From positions 3,534,001-3,598,000 of the forward strand of contig NZ_LR594662.1 in the NCBI RefSeq assembly GCF_901827175.1: a stretch of 64,000 bases of DNA. The letters are read 5' to 3'. Position numbers and translations under genes: made by a program. The first letter of the stretch is position 1; each line of letters begins with the position of its first letter. Source of the stretch: Variovorax sp. RA8 (lineage in GTDB: Bacteria > Pseudomonadota > Gammaproteobacteria > Burkholderiales > Burkholderiaceae_C). The notes below the pieces were generated by a model. It searched no databases. It worked only from the letters and a program-made list of their open reading frames with translations, and was not told the DNA's origin. Below are positions 1 through 7,362 of the stretch, in pieces.

Positions 1-408
1 CTGCGGGGGTCTCCCCTGGTTGAAGGCGCGCAGCCAGTCGACGAACTCGCGCACCGGCTGGTTGCGCCACATCCAGGCCGGGAAGCGCTGGAAATCGCCG
101 AGCGCCTGCAGCGCGCTCGAATCGTCGGACAGGCCACGAACGAAGCGATCGACCCGCAGGGCGTCCGGCCAGTCGGCCTCGACCGCGACCGCCGCGAAGG
201 CCTTGTCCTCGATCAGCCGCTTCGTGATCGCGGCACGCTCGCGGTAGAAGTCGTCAGTCCCGTGCGAGGCCTCTCCCAGGAGCACGAAGCGAGCGTCCGC
301 AATGGCAAAGAGCAGCGCCGCATGGCAGTGCGGCGAGGTGCCGAGCGGGCACGCGGCGGCGCGGATCGCGCGGATCGCACCGTGGTCGTCGCGCCCGCCG
401 TTGCCCAT
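1..408 (-). CDS. Erythromycin esterase family protein (N-terminal part, runs off the window)
   Basis: The reverse strand reads open for 136 codons from an ATG at 408 to the window edge, so only the N-terminus is present. The translation carries family hallmarks: LLGEASHGT, then [28 protein letters not shown] and [19 protein letters not shown]. In this family the Glu and His of the first motif belong to the hydrolase active site; some members open macrolide lactones, but most chromosomal ones have unknown substrates, so resistance should not be assumed. No clear ribosome binding site precedes the ATG, and a slightly different start is possible. It lies 15 bp downstream of a tiny gene on the same strand and is probably cotranscribed with it. 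Confidence 0.85.
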   Translation of the reverse strand, partial: MGNGGRDDHGAIRAIRAAACPLGTSPHCHAALLFAIADARFVLLGEASHGTDDFYRERAAITKRLIEDKAFAAVAVEADWPDALRVDRFVRGLSDDSSALQALGDFQRFPAWMWRNQPVREFVDWLRAFNQGRPPQ

Positions 409-423
409 GGCATGCCGGGGAGC

Positions 424-570
424 TCAGCCCTGCTGCTTGGGCTCGGAGCCCTTGCCGCCGCGCTGGCCGCGGCCCGGCCAGCCGCTGCGCCGTTCGTCAT
501 CGTCGCGCCAGTCGCGCACCGTCCCGGAGCCGCCGCGGCGGCGTGCATCGTCGTCGTCACGTGGGTACAT
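424..570 (-). CDS. Small highly charged protein, 48 aa, unknown function
   Basis: An ATG at 570 is preceded by AGGAG 8 bases upstream, a good ribosome binding site, and opens a 48-codon frame ending at 424. The product starts MYPRDDDDARRRGG and is almost entirely Asp, Arg, Gly and Ser, with GRGQRGGKG near the end. No known domain is recognisable and it is probably disordered. It sits just before the esterase gene in the same direction. The strong ribosome binding site is the main support; composition alone could arise by chance in GC-rich DNA. Confidence 0.5.
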   Translation of the reverse strand: MYPRDDDDARRRGGSGTVRDWRDDDERRSGWPGRGQRGGKGSEPKQQG

Positions 571-720
571 ATGCCGATCTCCTGCGTGGTCCTCAACCGA
601 AGTGGGACTTGCAGGCTATGACGGCGGCTCACGGACGATGTCGGACCACGCTTCGCGCTGCGTAGGAATGCAGCGCGCAATAGCGCCTCGTCGCGGCCGC
701 CGCCGGGCGGCATCGACAAT

Positions 721-1701
721 TCAGCCTTTGGCCGGCGCCAGCGCGACGCCCCCCTCGTCGTGCTCGCCACTGTCCTTGCGCAAGGTCGCGATCAGCTCGT
801 CCAGCGCGTTGACAGCGCCTTCGGCATCCCTGGCCCGCAGGCACTGCACCACCCTGCGCCGAAGCGGGAACGCGTCGGGCCTCGGGCGCGCCGGGATCAC
901 GTGCGTCATGCGCTCGCGCAACACGGTGGTCATCGTCTGCGCCATGAGCCGCAGCGCCTCGTTGTGGCCGGCCAGCGCAATCGACGAGAAGAAGCGCGCC
1001 GTGGCCTCGATGCGCCGCGCAAGCGCGTCCTTGCCCTGGTGCTGCTCGATCTCGTCCGCGGCGGCTTCGATCACGTCGACCTCCGCATCGGAAGCCCGTT
1101 CGCAGGCCAGCCGAAGCAGCGTGCCGTAGAGCGCGCGGTAGGCCTCGTCGATGTCGACCGTGCCGAGTTGTCCCCCCAGCACCAGCTTGCGCAGCGACTC
1201 GGCCAGCATCATGTAGGCGCCCTTGTAGAACACCAGTGCATGGTCGGCCGAACCGGTGGCCATGTGCTTCACCTCGCCGATGAAGATCTCGTGGTCGCCA
1301 GCCTCGTGGCGCGCGTGCACACGGCACTCGAAGCTGGCAAGGCAGTCGTCGATCAGCGGCGTCCCGAGCGGGCCCGGGCGCCAGGCCACGCCCTCGAACT
1401 TGTCGGCAATCTTGCTCGATGCAAATCTCGCGGACAGCACGTCCTGACTCTGCGACAGGATGTTGATGGCAAAGGTATCGGCCTCCACGAACGCGCGCAG
1501 CAGGCTGCTTGCCTTGCGCAGGCTGAAGAGCACCAGGGGCGGCTCGAGCGAGACCGAGCTGAACGAGTTGCAGGTCAGCCCCGCGGGCCGCCCGTCGGCG
1601 GCATTGGTCGTGATGACGGCCACTCCGGTCGGGAAACAGCCCAGCAACTGGCGAAACAGCTTGGGGTCGATGGCATCGATGTGCGGCGTCGGATGGCTCA
1701 T
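721..1701 (-). CDS. Flavin reductase fused to an FCD (FadR C-terminal) sensor domain
   Basis: A 326-residue protein. Residues about 10-165 are an HpaC-like flavin reductase (FMN-binding split barrel): LFRQLLGCFPTGVAVITT, LTCNSFSSVSLEPPLVLFSL and a C-terminal HALVFYKGAY. Such enzymes reduce free FMN/FAD with NAD(P)H for a partner monooxygenase. Residues about 180-315 are helical and resemble the ligand-binding FCD domain of GntR regulators (ARRIEATARFFSSIALAGHN, RRVVQCLRARDAEGAVNALD), but no winged helix is present. It is the last gene of an operon with a luciferase-like monooxygenase, its likely reduced-flavin acceptor, and overlaps the VOC gene by 4 bases (ATGA). Reductase assignment is firm; the FCD part is by pattern. 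Confidence 0.85.
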   Translation of the reverse strand: MSHPTPHIDAIDPKLFRQLLGCFPTGVAVITTNAADGRPAGLTCNSFSSVSLEPPLVLFSLRKASSLLRAFVEADTFAINILSQSQDVLSARFASSKIADKFEGVAWRPGPLGTPLIDDCLASFECRVHARHEAGDHEIFIGEVKHMATGSADHALVFYKGAYMMLAESLRKLVLGGQLGTVDIDEAYRALYGTLLRLACERASDAEVDVIEAAADEIEQHQGKDALARRIEATARFFSSIALAGHNEALRLMAQTMTTVLRERMTHVIPARPRPDAFPLRRRVVQCLRARDAEGAVNALDELIATLRKDSGEHDEGGVALAPAKG

Positions 1702-2063
1702 GGTGTCTTCGTCCCCTGGCGCATGAAGAGTTGAACGATGTTGCCCTCGGGGTCGCGCAGCGACAGCACCGCGCCGTGCGAGCCCATGTCCCGCGTGCCG
1801 AGTACCTCGCCGCCCGCCGCCGCCACGCGCTCAGCGGCGGCGAAGTCGGCGACTTCGAACACCATGACGACGCCGGACGTCGCAGGCAGCGCTTCTTCGC
1901 GGCAAGCGAGGGCGACGCTGGTGTTGCCCACCCCGTACTGGATCCAACGATCCTTGTCGCGGAACTTGAGCTGCAGCCCCAGCGCCGATTCGTAGAAGGC
2001 ATGGAGTTCGGCAGGCCGCTCGGCCACCACGAACACGTTCTGCAGGCGCTTTGGCGATTCCAT
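1698..2063 (-). CDS. VOC family (glyoxalase/dioxygenase fold) protein
   Basis: A 121-residue single-module VOC protein. It shows the typical beta-alpha-beta pattern: LQNVFVVAERPAELHAFYES at the N-terminus, VVMVFEVADFAAAERVAAAGG in the middle and VLSLRDPEGNIVQLFMRQG at the end, where the Glu-Gly-Asn segment is the usual C-terminal metal-site strand. The first metal ligand position, often His, is not obvious (NVFV), so activity is uncertain. The start ATG at 2063 gives the standard length. Its stop overlaps the flavin reductase start by 4 bases, which implies translational coupling. It may isomerise or cleave a pathway intermediate; the substrate cannot be told. Confidence 0.85.
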   Translation of the reverse strand: MESPKRLQNVFVVAERPAELHAFYESALGLQLKFRDKDRWIQYGVGNTSVALACREEALPATSGVVMVFEVADFAAAERVAAAGGEVLGTRDMGSHGAVLSLRDPEGNIVQLFMRQGTKTP

Positions 2064-2071
2064 GGTGTGGC

Positions 2072-2857
2072 TCACGGTGCGTTGTTGTAGACGTTGGCCA
2101 GGGAGGCCTTCAGGAATCCGCCATCGACCACGATGTCCTGCCCGTTGATGTACGTGGACGCATCGCTGGCCAGGAAGGAGACGGCGCCCGCGATGTCCGC
2201 GGGGACGCCGATGCGCCGAGCAGGAATCCTGGAGGTGCGGGTCTTCAGCACGGCCTCGTCGCGGTAATGCACCTCCGACAACGGCGTTCTGATCATGCCG
2301 GGGCTGACGGAGTTCGCCCGGATGCCGCGCGGCCCCCATTCCACAGCCATCTGATGGGTCAGCGCCCGCATGGCGGCCTTGGTCGGCCCGTAGGCGCCGA
2401 CCCGTGTGGACACCTGGGCCGCGATCGACGCCACGTTGATGATGCTGCCGGCCTCCTGGTCGAACATCATCGGCACCAATGCCTGCGCGCACAGCAAGGC
2501 GCCGCGCAGGTTCACATGGAAGATGCGGTCCCACAAGTCGATCGGGAAGTCCTCGAGCGCCACGGGCGACGAAGTGATGGCTGCGTTGTTCACCAGCACG
2601 TCGCAACGACCGAAGCGCGAACGCGTCAGCTCGGCCATCGCGGCGATCGAAGCGGGATCGGAGATATCGCAGTGCAAAGCCAGCAAGCCATCGGCTTCGG
2701 TGGGCGCAGCCGGATAGCTGATGTCGGCCTGCACCACCTGCGCGCCGATGGCGCGAAGATGCTCGCAGATGGCGAGGCCGAGACCTCCGCAGGCGCCGGT
2801 GACCACGGCCACCCTGCCCTGCAAGGCGTGGCTGTCGAAAGCGTTGGAAGAGGCCAT
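2072..2857 (-). CDS. SDR family NAD(P)-dependent oxidoreductase
   Basis: A 261-residue classical short-chain dehydrogenase/reductase. The cofactor motif TGACGGLG lies near residue 20, NNAA near 90, the catalytic Ser region is IINVASIAA, and the active-site YGPTK supplies Tyr and Lys. It ends with the usual INGQDIVVDGG. Asp following the second strand (VVQADIS) suggests NAD preference. The start MASSNAF at 2857 gives normal length. It lies 14 bp after the luciferase-like monooxygenase and 8 bp before the VOC gene, so it belongs to that four-gene operon and probably oxidises or reduces an alcohol/ketone intermediate. Confidence 0.92.
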   Translation of the reverse strand: MASSNAFDSHALQGRVAVVTGACGGLGLAICEHLRAIGAQVVQADISYPAAPTEADGLLALHCDISDPASIAAMAELTRSRFGRCDVLVNNAAITSSPVALEDFPIDLWDRIFHVNLRGALLCAQALVPMMFDQEAGSIINVASIAAQVSTRVGAYGPTKAAMRALTHQMAVEWGPRGIRANSVSPGMIRTPLSEVHYRDEAVLKTRTSRIPARRIGVPADIAGAVSFLASDASTYINGQDIVVDGGFLKASLANVYNNAP

Positions 2858-2871
2858 TCGGAAACGCTTCT

Positions 2872-3939
2872 TCAGGCCGCCACGGCGTTCATCGACTCGA
2901 CTTCCCTGCGGATGGCCGGGATGATCTTCTCGCCCCACAGCTCGATCTGGCGCAGCATGGTCTTCTGGTCGAAGTCACCCAGCTGGGTCTGCAGCGCGAT
3001 GTGCTTGGGGCGCAGGATGCTGATCTCTTCCAGCATCTTGTCGATCACCTGGTTGACCGAGCCCACGGGCAGGTTCCTGCGCAGTTGCTCGAAGCTCGGG
3101 TCCGTCGGCGACGGCACTTCCTTGACCATGTAGCCGTCGTCGGATTGCGCGCGGCGGAACTTGAGGCTTTCCGAGATGCGGCGCTGGAAGCGGGCGTTGT
3201 CCAGGTAGGCGTCGATCTCGGACTGCTTGTCGGAAGCAAACGCACAGCGCAGGAAGCCGAATTTCACGTCTTCATCGAGATCGGCGCCGTTGTCCTGCGC
3301 CACCTTCTCCAGGCGGTCACGCAGCGACACGATGGCGTCCGTGCCGTTGAGAAGTGCCGTCACGAAGAGGTTGTGCCCTTCGCGCACGCCGCGCCCCAGC
3401 GTCACGGGGTTGCCCGAGGTGATCCACAGCGGAGGCATCGGGTCTTGCAACGGGCGCACGGCGATGGAACTGGGCGGCAGCTTGAGAAACTTGCCGTCGT
3501 ATTCCACGAGCTTCTGGGTCAGGCCCTTGGGAATGATGTCCAGGAACTCGTTGTAGATCGCGCCCGAGTCCTCGATCTTCACCCCGAAGCGTTCGAACTC
3601 GAACTCCTGGTAGCCCGAGCCGATGCCGAGCTCCAGGCGGCCATTCGACACCGTGTCGACGAAGCCCACTTCGGCCAGGAAGCGTGCCGGGTGGTACAGC
3701 GGAAGAATGCAGACGGCAGAGCCGAGACGGATGCGCTGGGTCCTGGCCGCCATGTGCGCGATCATCATCAGCGGCGACGGCGAGAGCGAGTAGTTGTTGA
3801 AGTGATGCTCGGCGTACCAGGCCGTGTTGAAGCCGGCCTGCTCGGCGACCACGGTCTGCTCGATCGAGTGCTGGATGACTTGCTGCGAACTCTGGTGATA
3901 GCCACGTTGCTGCGCCAGGATGAATACGCCGAATTCCAT
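2872..3939 (-). CDS. LLM class flavin-dependent monooxygenase, copy 1
   Basis: A 355-residue bacterial-luciferase-like TIM-barrel protein, starting MEFGVFILAQQRGYHQ, with AWYAEHHFNNYSLSPSP (a conserved His pair region), RIRLGSAVCILPLYHPAR and GRLELGIGSGYQEFEFERFG typical of the family. Such enzymes use reduced FMN from a separate reductase to oxygenate substrates, for example by Baeyer-Villiger or hydroxylating chemistry. The flavin reductase encoded three genes downstream is the natural partner. A second, closely similar copy lies at 5186-6265; the two differ throughout but share an 86-base block without a mismatch. It is the first gene of an operon LLM-SDR-VOC-reductase. Substrate unknown. 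Confidence 0.93.
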   Translation of the reverse strand: MEFGVFILAQQRGYHQSSQQVIQHSIEQTVVAEQAGFNTAWYAEHHFNNYSLSPSPLMMIAHMAARTQRIRLGSAVCILPLYHPARFLAEVGFVDTVSNGRLELGIGSGYQEFEFERFGVKIEDSGAIYNEFLDIIPKGLTQKLVEYDGKFLKLPPSSIAVRPLQDPMPPLWITSGNPVTLGRGVREGHNLFVTALLNGTDAIVSLRDRLEKVAQDNGADLDEDVKFGFLRCAFASDKQSEIDAYLDNARFQRRISESLKFRRAQSDDGYMVKEVPSPTDPSFEQLRRNLPVGSVNQVIDKMLEEISILRPKHIALQTQLGDFDQKTMLRQIELWGEKIIPAIRREVESMNAVAA

Positions 3940-3960
3940 GTTTTCTCCGAGTCGAATGGG

Positions 3961-3978
3961 TGGATGTGCGATGAAGGG
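3961..3978 (-). promoter_or_regulatory. Candidate shared upstream element (copy A)
   Basis: An 18-base stretch 21 bp upstream of the copy-1 monooxygenase start matches 16 of 18 bases of 8290-8307, which lies 45 bp upstream of the SMP-30 lactonase gene in the same orientation. Plus-strand consensus is TGGATGYGCGATGAAKGG. It could be a common operator linking two transcription units of the catabolic region; this is inference from similarity and position alone. Confidence 0.35.
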
Positions 3979-4086
3979 AATTCTCCGGTTGGACTCTTCC
4001 TTCGGGAATATGGAAGGAGCGTGATTCAGTCCTGCAAAAAAGTGCGGGATGCCGCCGCACTGCGGGACTCCCATGCTGCATGCGCC

Positions 4087-4112
4087 AAAAAAACCGGGGC
4101 CTTGGGCCCCGG
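4087..4112 (-). terminator. Rho-independent terminator after the Bug-type gene
   Basis: A perfect 8-bp stem (CCGGGGCC at 4094-4101, GGCCCCGG at 4105-4112) with a 3-base loop is followed, on the minus strand, by seven T residues (4093-4087). It lies 33 bp beyond the stop of the solute-binding-protein gene and separates that unit from the next minus-strand operon, which starts at 3939. Confidence 0.9.
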
Positions 4113-4145
4113 TCCATCGTCCGCGCGGCGCGAGCGCCCAGCCGC

Positions 4146-5132
4146 TTACTTGTCCTTCAGGTCCGTCGTCTTCGCCAGCCCCTGCCAGATGGCAGCGTCC
4201 TTCTTGATCGACGCCGCGAACTGCTTGGCAGACCGCGCCGGGGGCACGATCATGTTCTGCCCTTCGATCTTCTGTCGCACCTCGTCGCTCTTCTGCAGGC
4301 GGTTGATCTCCGCGTTGAGCCGATCGATGATTTCCACCGGCGTTCCTGCCGGGGCGAACACGCCGTACCAGCCGTCGGCTTCGAACTTGTAGCCCTGTTC
4401 CGCCAGCGTGGGCAGGTCCTGCGTGGCAGGCCAGCGTTGCGAACCCGTCTGGCCCAGTCCCACCAGCCGGCCACTGCGCATGTGCTGAAGAGGGGACTGG
4501 ATATCCGTGAAGCCCACGCTGATGTTGTTCGCGATCAAGTCCGTCACCTCGGTGACGAGCGTCTTGTACGGCGCATGGGGCATGTCGAGCCCGTAGTGCG
4601 CCTTGATGCCTTCCATGGCCAGGTGGCCGGACGAGCCAGTGCCCCAGGAGCCGTAGGCGAGCTTGCCGGGGTTGGCCTTGGCATAGGCCACCATGTCCGC
4701 CAGGTTCTTGAAACCCATGCTCGGGTTTGCCACCAGCAGGATGCCCGCCGCGCCCACCTGCGTGATCGGCACCAGGTCCTTTTCGGCGTCGTACGGAAGC
4801 TTCGGGTGGATCACCGGGTTGATGAGAATGGCGGACGACGGGGCAAACAGCAGCGTGTAGCCGTCACCCGCCGCCTTGGCCACCGTGTCGCATGCAATCA
4901 GGCCATTGGCGCCGGCCTTGGGCTCCACCACCACCGGCTGCTTCAGCACCTTCGACAGGGGCTCCGCGATCAGGCGGGCGAAGGTATCGCCGCCTGCGCC
5001 GGCTGAACCGGCAACCACCAGGCGGATGGGGCGCGCAGGCCAGGTGCCCGTGTTGGCAAAGGCGCTGACGCCGGCGCCGAGCAGCATGCTGCCGAGCAAT
5101 ACGGTGCGTCGTTTGATAGGTGTGTGGATCAT
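4146..5132 (-). CDS. Bug/TctC-family tripartite tricarboxylate transporter substrate-binding protein
   Basis: A 328-residue periplasmic binding protein. An N-terminal signal peptide (MIHTPIKRRTVLLGSMLLGA, ending near SAFA) is followed by WPARPIRLVVAGSAGAGGD, the family signature for the carboxylate-binding loop, then YTLLFAPSSAILINPVI and the usual GWYGVFAPAGTP late motif. GGAG 9 bases before ATG 5132 supports the start. It follows the copy-2 monooxygenase by 53 bp and ends at a strong terminator. No membrane components lie beside it; the tctA/tctB pair at 18.6-20.6 kb has its own binding protein. Bug proteins are often orphans. It probably recognises the substrate or inducer of the surrounding pathway. 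Confidence 0.95.
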   Translation of the reverse strand: MIHTPIKRRTVLLGSMLLGAGVSAFANTGTWPARPIRLVVAGSAGAGGDTFARLIAEPLSKVLKQPVVVEPKAGANGLIACDTVAKAAGDGYTLLFAPSSAILINPVIHPKLPYDAEKDLVPITQVGAAGILLVANPSMGFKNLADMVAYAKANPGKLAYGSWGTGSSGHLAMEGIKAHYGLDMPHAPYKTLVTEVTDLIANNISVGFTDIQSPLQHMRSGRLVGLGQTGSQRWPATQDLPTLAEQGYKFEADGWYGVFAPAGTPVEIIDRLNAEINRLQKSDEVRQKIEGQNMIVPPARSAKQFAASIKKDAAIWQGLAKTTDLKDK

Positions 5133-5185
5133 TATCGAAGTCTCCTTTTTGGGGGCTGCGTGACAGAGAATGAGAAGGACCGCCT

Positions 5186-6265
5186 CTACGCAGCGAGCGC
5201 GCGGGCATCGGGCTGGTTGCGTTCCAGCTCCTTGTTGATGGCGGGGATGATTCTTTCGCCCCACAGCGCGATCTGCTCGAGCATGGTCTTCTGGTCGAAA
5301 TCGCCCAGCTGGGTCTGCAGCGCGATGTGCTTGGGGCGCAGGATGCTGATCTCTTCCAGCATCTTGTCGATCACCTGGTTGACCGAGCCTACGGGCAGGT
5401 TCTTGCGCAACTGCTCCATCGTGGGGTCGGTCTCCGAGGGCACCTCCTTGATCATGTAGCCGTCGTCGGACTGCGAGCGGCGGAACTTCAGGCTCTCGGA
5501 AATGCGGCGCTGGAAGCGCGCGCAATCCAGGTAAGCGTCGATCTCCGCGTTGTCGTCGGAGGCGTAGGCACAGCGCAGGAAGCCGAACTTCACATCGCGA
5601 TCCAGATCCTTGCCGGTGTCGCTGGCCACCTTCACCAGGCGTTCACGCAGATCCTGGATGCCCTCGTTGCCCTTGAGCAGCGCGGTCACGAACAGGTTGT
5701 GGTTCTCGCGCATGCCGCGACCCAGGGACACCGGGTTGCCCGAGGTGATCCACACCGGCGGCATCGGGTCCTGCACACAGCGCACCGCAATGGAGCTGGG
5801 CGGCATCTTGAGGAACCGGCCCTCGTATTCGAAGATCTTCTGGGTCAGTCCCTTGTTCAGGATGTCCAGGAACTCGTTGTAGATCGCGCCCGATTCCGCA
5901 AGCTTCACGCCGAATCGGGCGAATTCGAATTCCTGGTAGCCCGAACCCACCCCCAGGTCCAGCCGCCCGCCCGACACCGTGTCCACGAATCCGACCTCGG
6001 CCAGGAAGCGTGCGGGTTGGTAGAGCGGCAGGATGCAGACGGCGGTCCCCAGGCGAATGCGCTGCGTCTTGCCCGCCATGTGGGCCACCATCATCAGCGG
6101 AGACGGGGAGAGCGAGTAATTGTTGAAGTGGTGCTCCGCATACCAGGCGTTGTGAAATCCCGCCTGTTCCGCCGCGATGGTTTGCTGGATTGAATTGTCG
6201 ATGACCTGCTGCGAAGTCTGGTGATAGCCCCGTTGCTGGGCCAAAATAAATACGCCGAATTCCAT
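5186..6265 (-). CDS. LLM class flavin-dependent monooxygenase, copy 2
   Basis: A 359-residue luciferase-like monooxygenase, collinear with the protein at 2872-3939 and by eye about four-fifths identical, including the same start MEFGVFILAQQRGYHQ and the block PVGSVNQVIDKMLEEISILR. The C-terminal tail differs (ELERNQPDARALAA). The duplicate may act on a different intermediate, form a heteromer with copy 1, or be redundant. It is the first gene of a two-gene unit with the Bug-type protein and is transcribed divergently from the LysR regulator, which probably controls it. A 9-bp inverted repeat sits in the shared intergenic region. Confidence 0.93.
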   Translation of the reverse strand: MEFGVFILAQQRGYHQTSQQVIDNSIQQTIAAEQAGFHNAWYAEHHFNNYSLSPSPLMMVAHMAGKTQRIRLGTAVCILPLYQPARFLAEVGFVDTVSGGRLDLGVGSGYQEFEFARFGVKLAESGAIYNEFLDILNKGLTQKIFEYEGRFLKMPPSSIAVRCVQDPMPPVWITSGNPVSLGRGMRENHNLFVTALLKGNEGIQDLRERLVKVASDTGKDLDRDVKFGFLRCAYASDDNAEIDAYLDCARFQRRISESLKFRRSQSDDGYMIKEVPSETDPTMEQLRKNLPVGSVNQVIDKMLEEISILRPKHIALQTQLGDFDQKTMLEQIALWGERIIPAINKELERNQPDARALAA

Positions 6266-6281
6266 GAACGTCCCCGCAAAA

Positions 6282-6316
6282 TTAGCAGCCGCCGAGCACC
6301 CGCAAAGGGCTGCTAA
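6282..6316. promoter_or_regulatory. Long inverted repeat between monooxygenase and LysR gene (candidate operator)
   Basis: TTAGCAGCC at 6282-6290 and its exact complement GGCTGCTAA at 6308-6316 flank a 17-base spacer. The repeat lies 16 bp upstream of the minus-strand monooxygenase start and 70 bp upstream of the LysR start. LysR-type regulators usually bind dyad sites between divergent promoters, so this is the best operator candidate in the region. It could also form a hairpin in the monooxygenase leader. Confidence 0.5.
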
Positions 6317-6386
6317 ATTCTAGATAGACAAACAGGATCGACTATGGCAAAAACTGCAGATCTGAACTGCGCAAACCGGAGCATTC

Positions 6387-7352
6387 ATGGATAGATTGCG
6401 GGCCATGGAGCTGTTTCTATCGATCTCCCAGACGCGGAATTTTTCCGAGACGGCGCGCCGCTTCGGCATATCGGCCACGGGCGTGTCGCGGATGATCACC
6501 GACATCGAGGAGGAGCTGAAGGTCAAGCTCCTGCTGCGTTCCACGCGCCAGGTCGCCCTGACGGAGTCGGGCCAGGAATATGCGCGCCAGCTGGAGGGCA
6601 TCCTGTGGCGCATCAACGAACTCCAGGCCAACATCACGGCCATCAGCTCCGCGCCCCAGGGCTTGCTGCGGGTGCATTCGCGGGTGATGTTCGGCCTGGG
6701 TGTGTTGCCGCCGCTGATCGCTGCGTTCCGCAAGCTGTACCCCGAGATCCACATCGAACTCACGCTGACCGAGGCCGCCGTGGACCTGCGGCGCAACCAG
6801 TTCGACGTCGACTTTCGCATCTCGCCGCCCGTGGAGGCCGGCGTGAAGCGCCGCATGCTTTTCCAGAGCGAGCGCCATCTCGCGGCAACCCCCGCCTACC
6901 TGGCCGGCAAACCCGCCTTGCAGACGCCCGAAGGCATTCTCGAGCATGACTGCCTGGCCTACGAGCTGCCCGGCAACGAATACACATGGCTCTTCAAGCA
7001 GGAGGAGCGGCTCACCGAAATCGCCTTCAAGCCCCGCCATGTCAGCAACAACGGCATTGCCCTGCTGGAACTCGCCCGCCTGGGCGAAGGGCTGGTGCTG
7101 CTGGATGACTACACGGTGCACAACGACATCCGTGCGGGCCGGCTCGTCAGGGTGCTGACCGACTATCGCATCAGCAACAAGGGCTTCGATGAAGGCATGT
7201 ACGCCACCATCCTGGACACCCCCATCATTCCCGCCAAGATCCGGCTGTTCCTGGATTTCGTCGCCGAACACGTGGCGGGACCCGAGCTGCGCTTTGCGGC
7301 GCACGGCAAGGCGGCCGGACTCGCGGGACTAGGCTCGACGCCCGCCGCGTAG
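6387..7352 (+). CDS. LysR family transcriptional regulator
   Basis: A 321-residue LysR-type regulator. The N-terminal winged helix-turn-helix covers residues 1-60 (AMELFLSISQTRNFSETARRF, GISATGVSRMITDIEEEL), followed by the linker and a periplasmic-binding-protein-like effector domain (LLRVHSRVMFGLGVLPPLI, FDVDFRISPP). It is transcribed away from the copy-2 monooxygenase, the classical arrangement for a regulator of the adjacent divergent genes, and converges on the SMP-30 gene with only 10 bp between stops. Effector unknown, presumably a pathway substrate or intermediate. Confidence 0.95.
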   Translation: MDRLRAMELFLSISQTRNFSETARRFGISATGVSRMITDIEEELKVKLLLRSTRQVALTESGQEYARQLEGILWRINELQANITAISSAPQGLLRVHSRVMFGLGVLPPLIAAFRKLYPEIHIELTLTEAAVDLRRNQFDVDFRISPPVEAGVKRRMLFQSERHLAATPAYLAGKPALQTPEGILEHDCLAYELPGNEYTWLFKQEERLTEIAFKPRHVSNNGIALLELARLGEGLVLLDDYTVHNDIRAGRLVRVLTDYRISNKGFDEGMYATILDTPIIPAKIRLFLDFVAEHVAGPELRFAAHGKAAGLAGLGSTPAA

Positions 7353-7362
7353 CCGGCCCCGC

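Noticed and set aside
213..770. Open reverse frame of 185 codons covering the gap between the esterase and flavin reductase genes
   Set aside because: It crosses both supported neighbours, is low-complexity Arg/Ala/Ser sequence, and has no ribosome binding site; the 571-720 gap shows nothing convincing.
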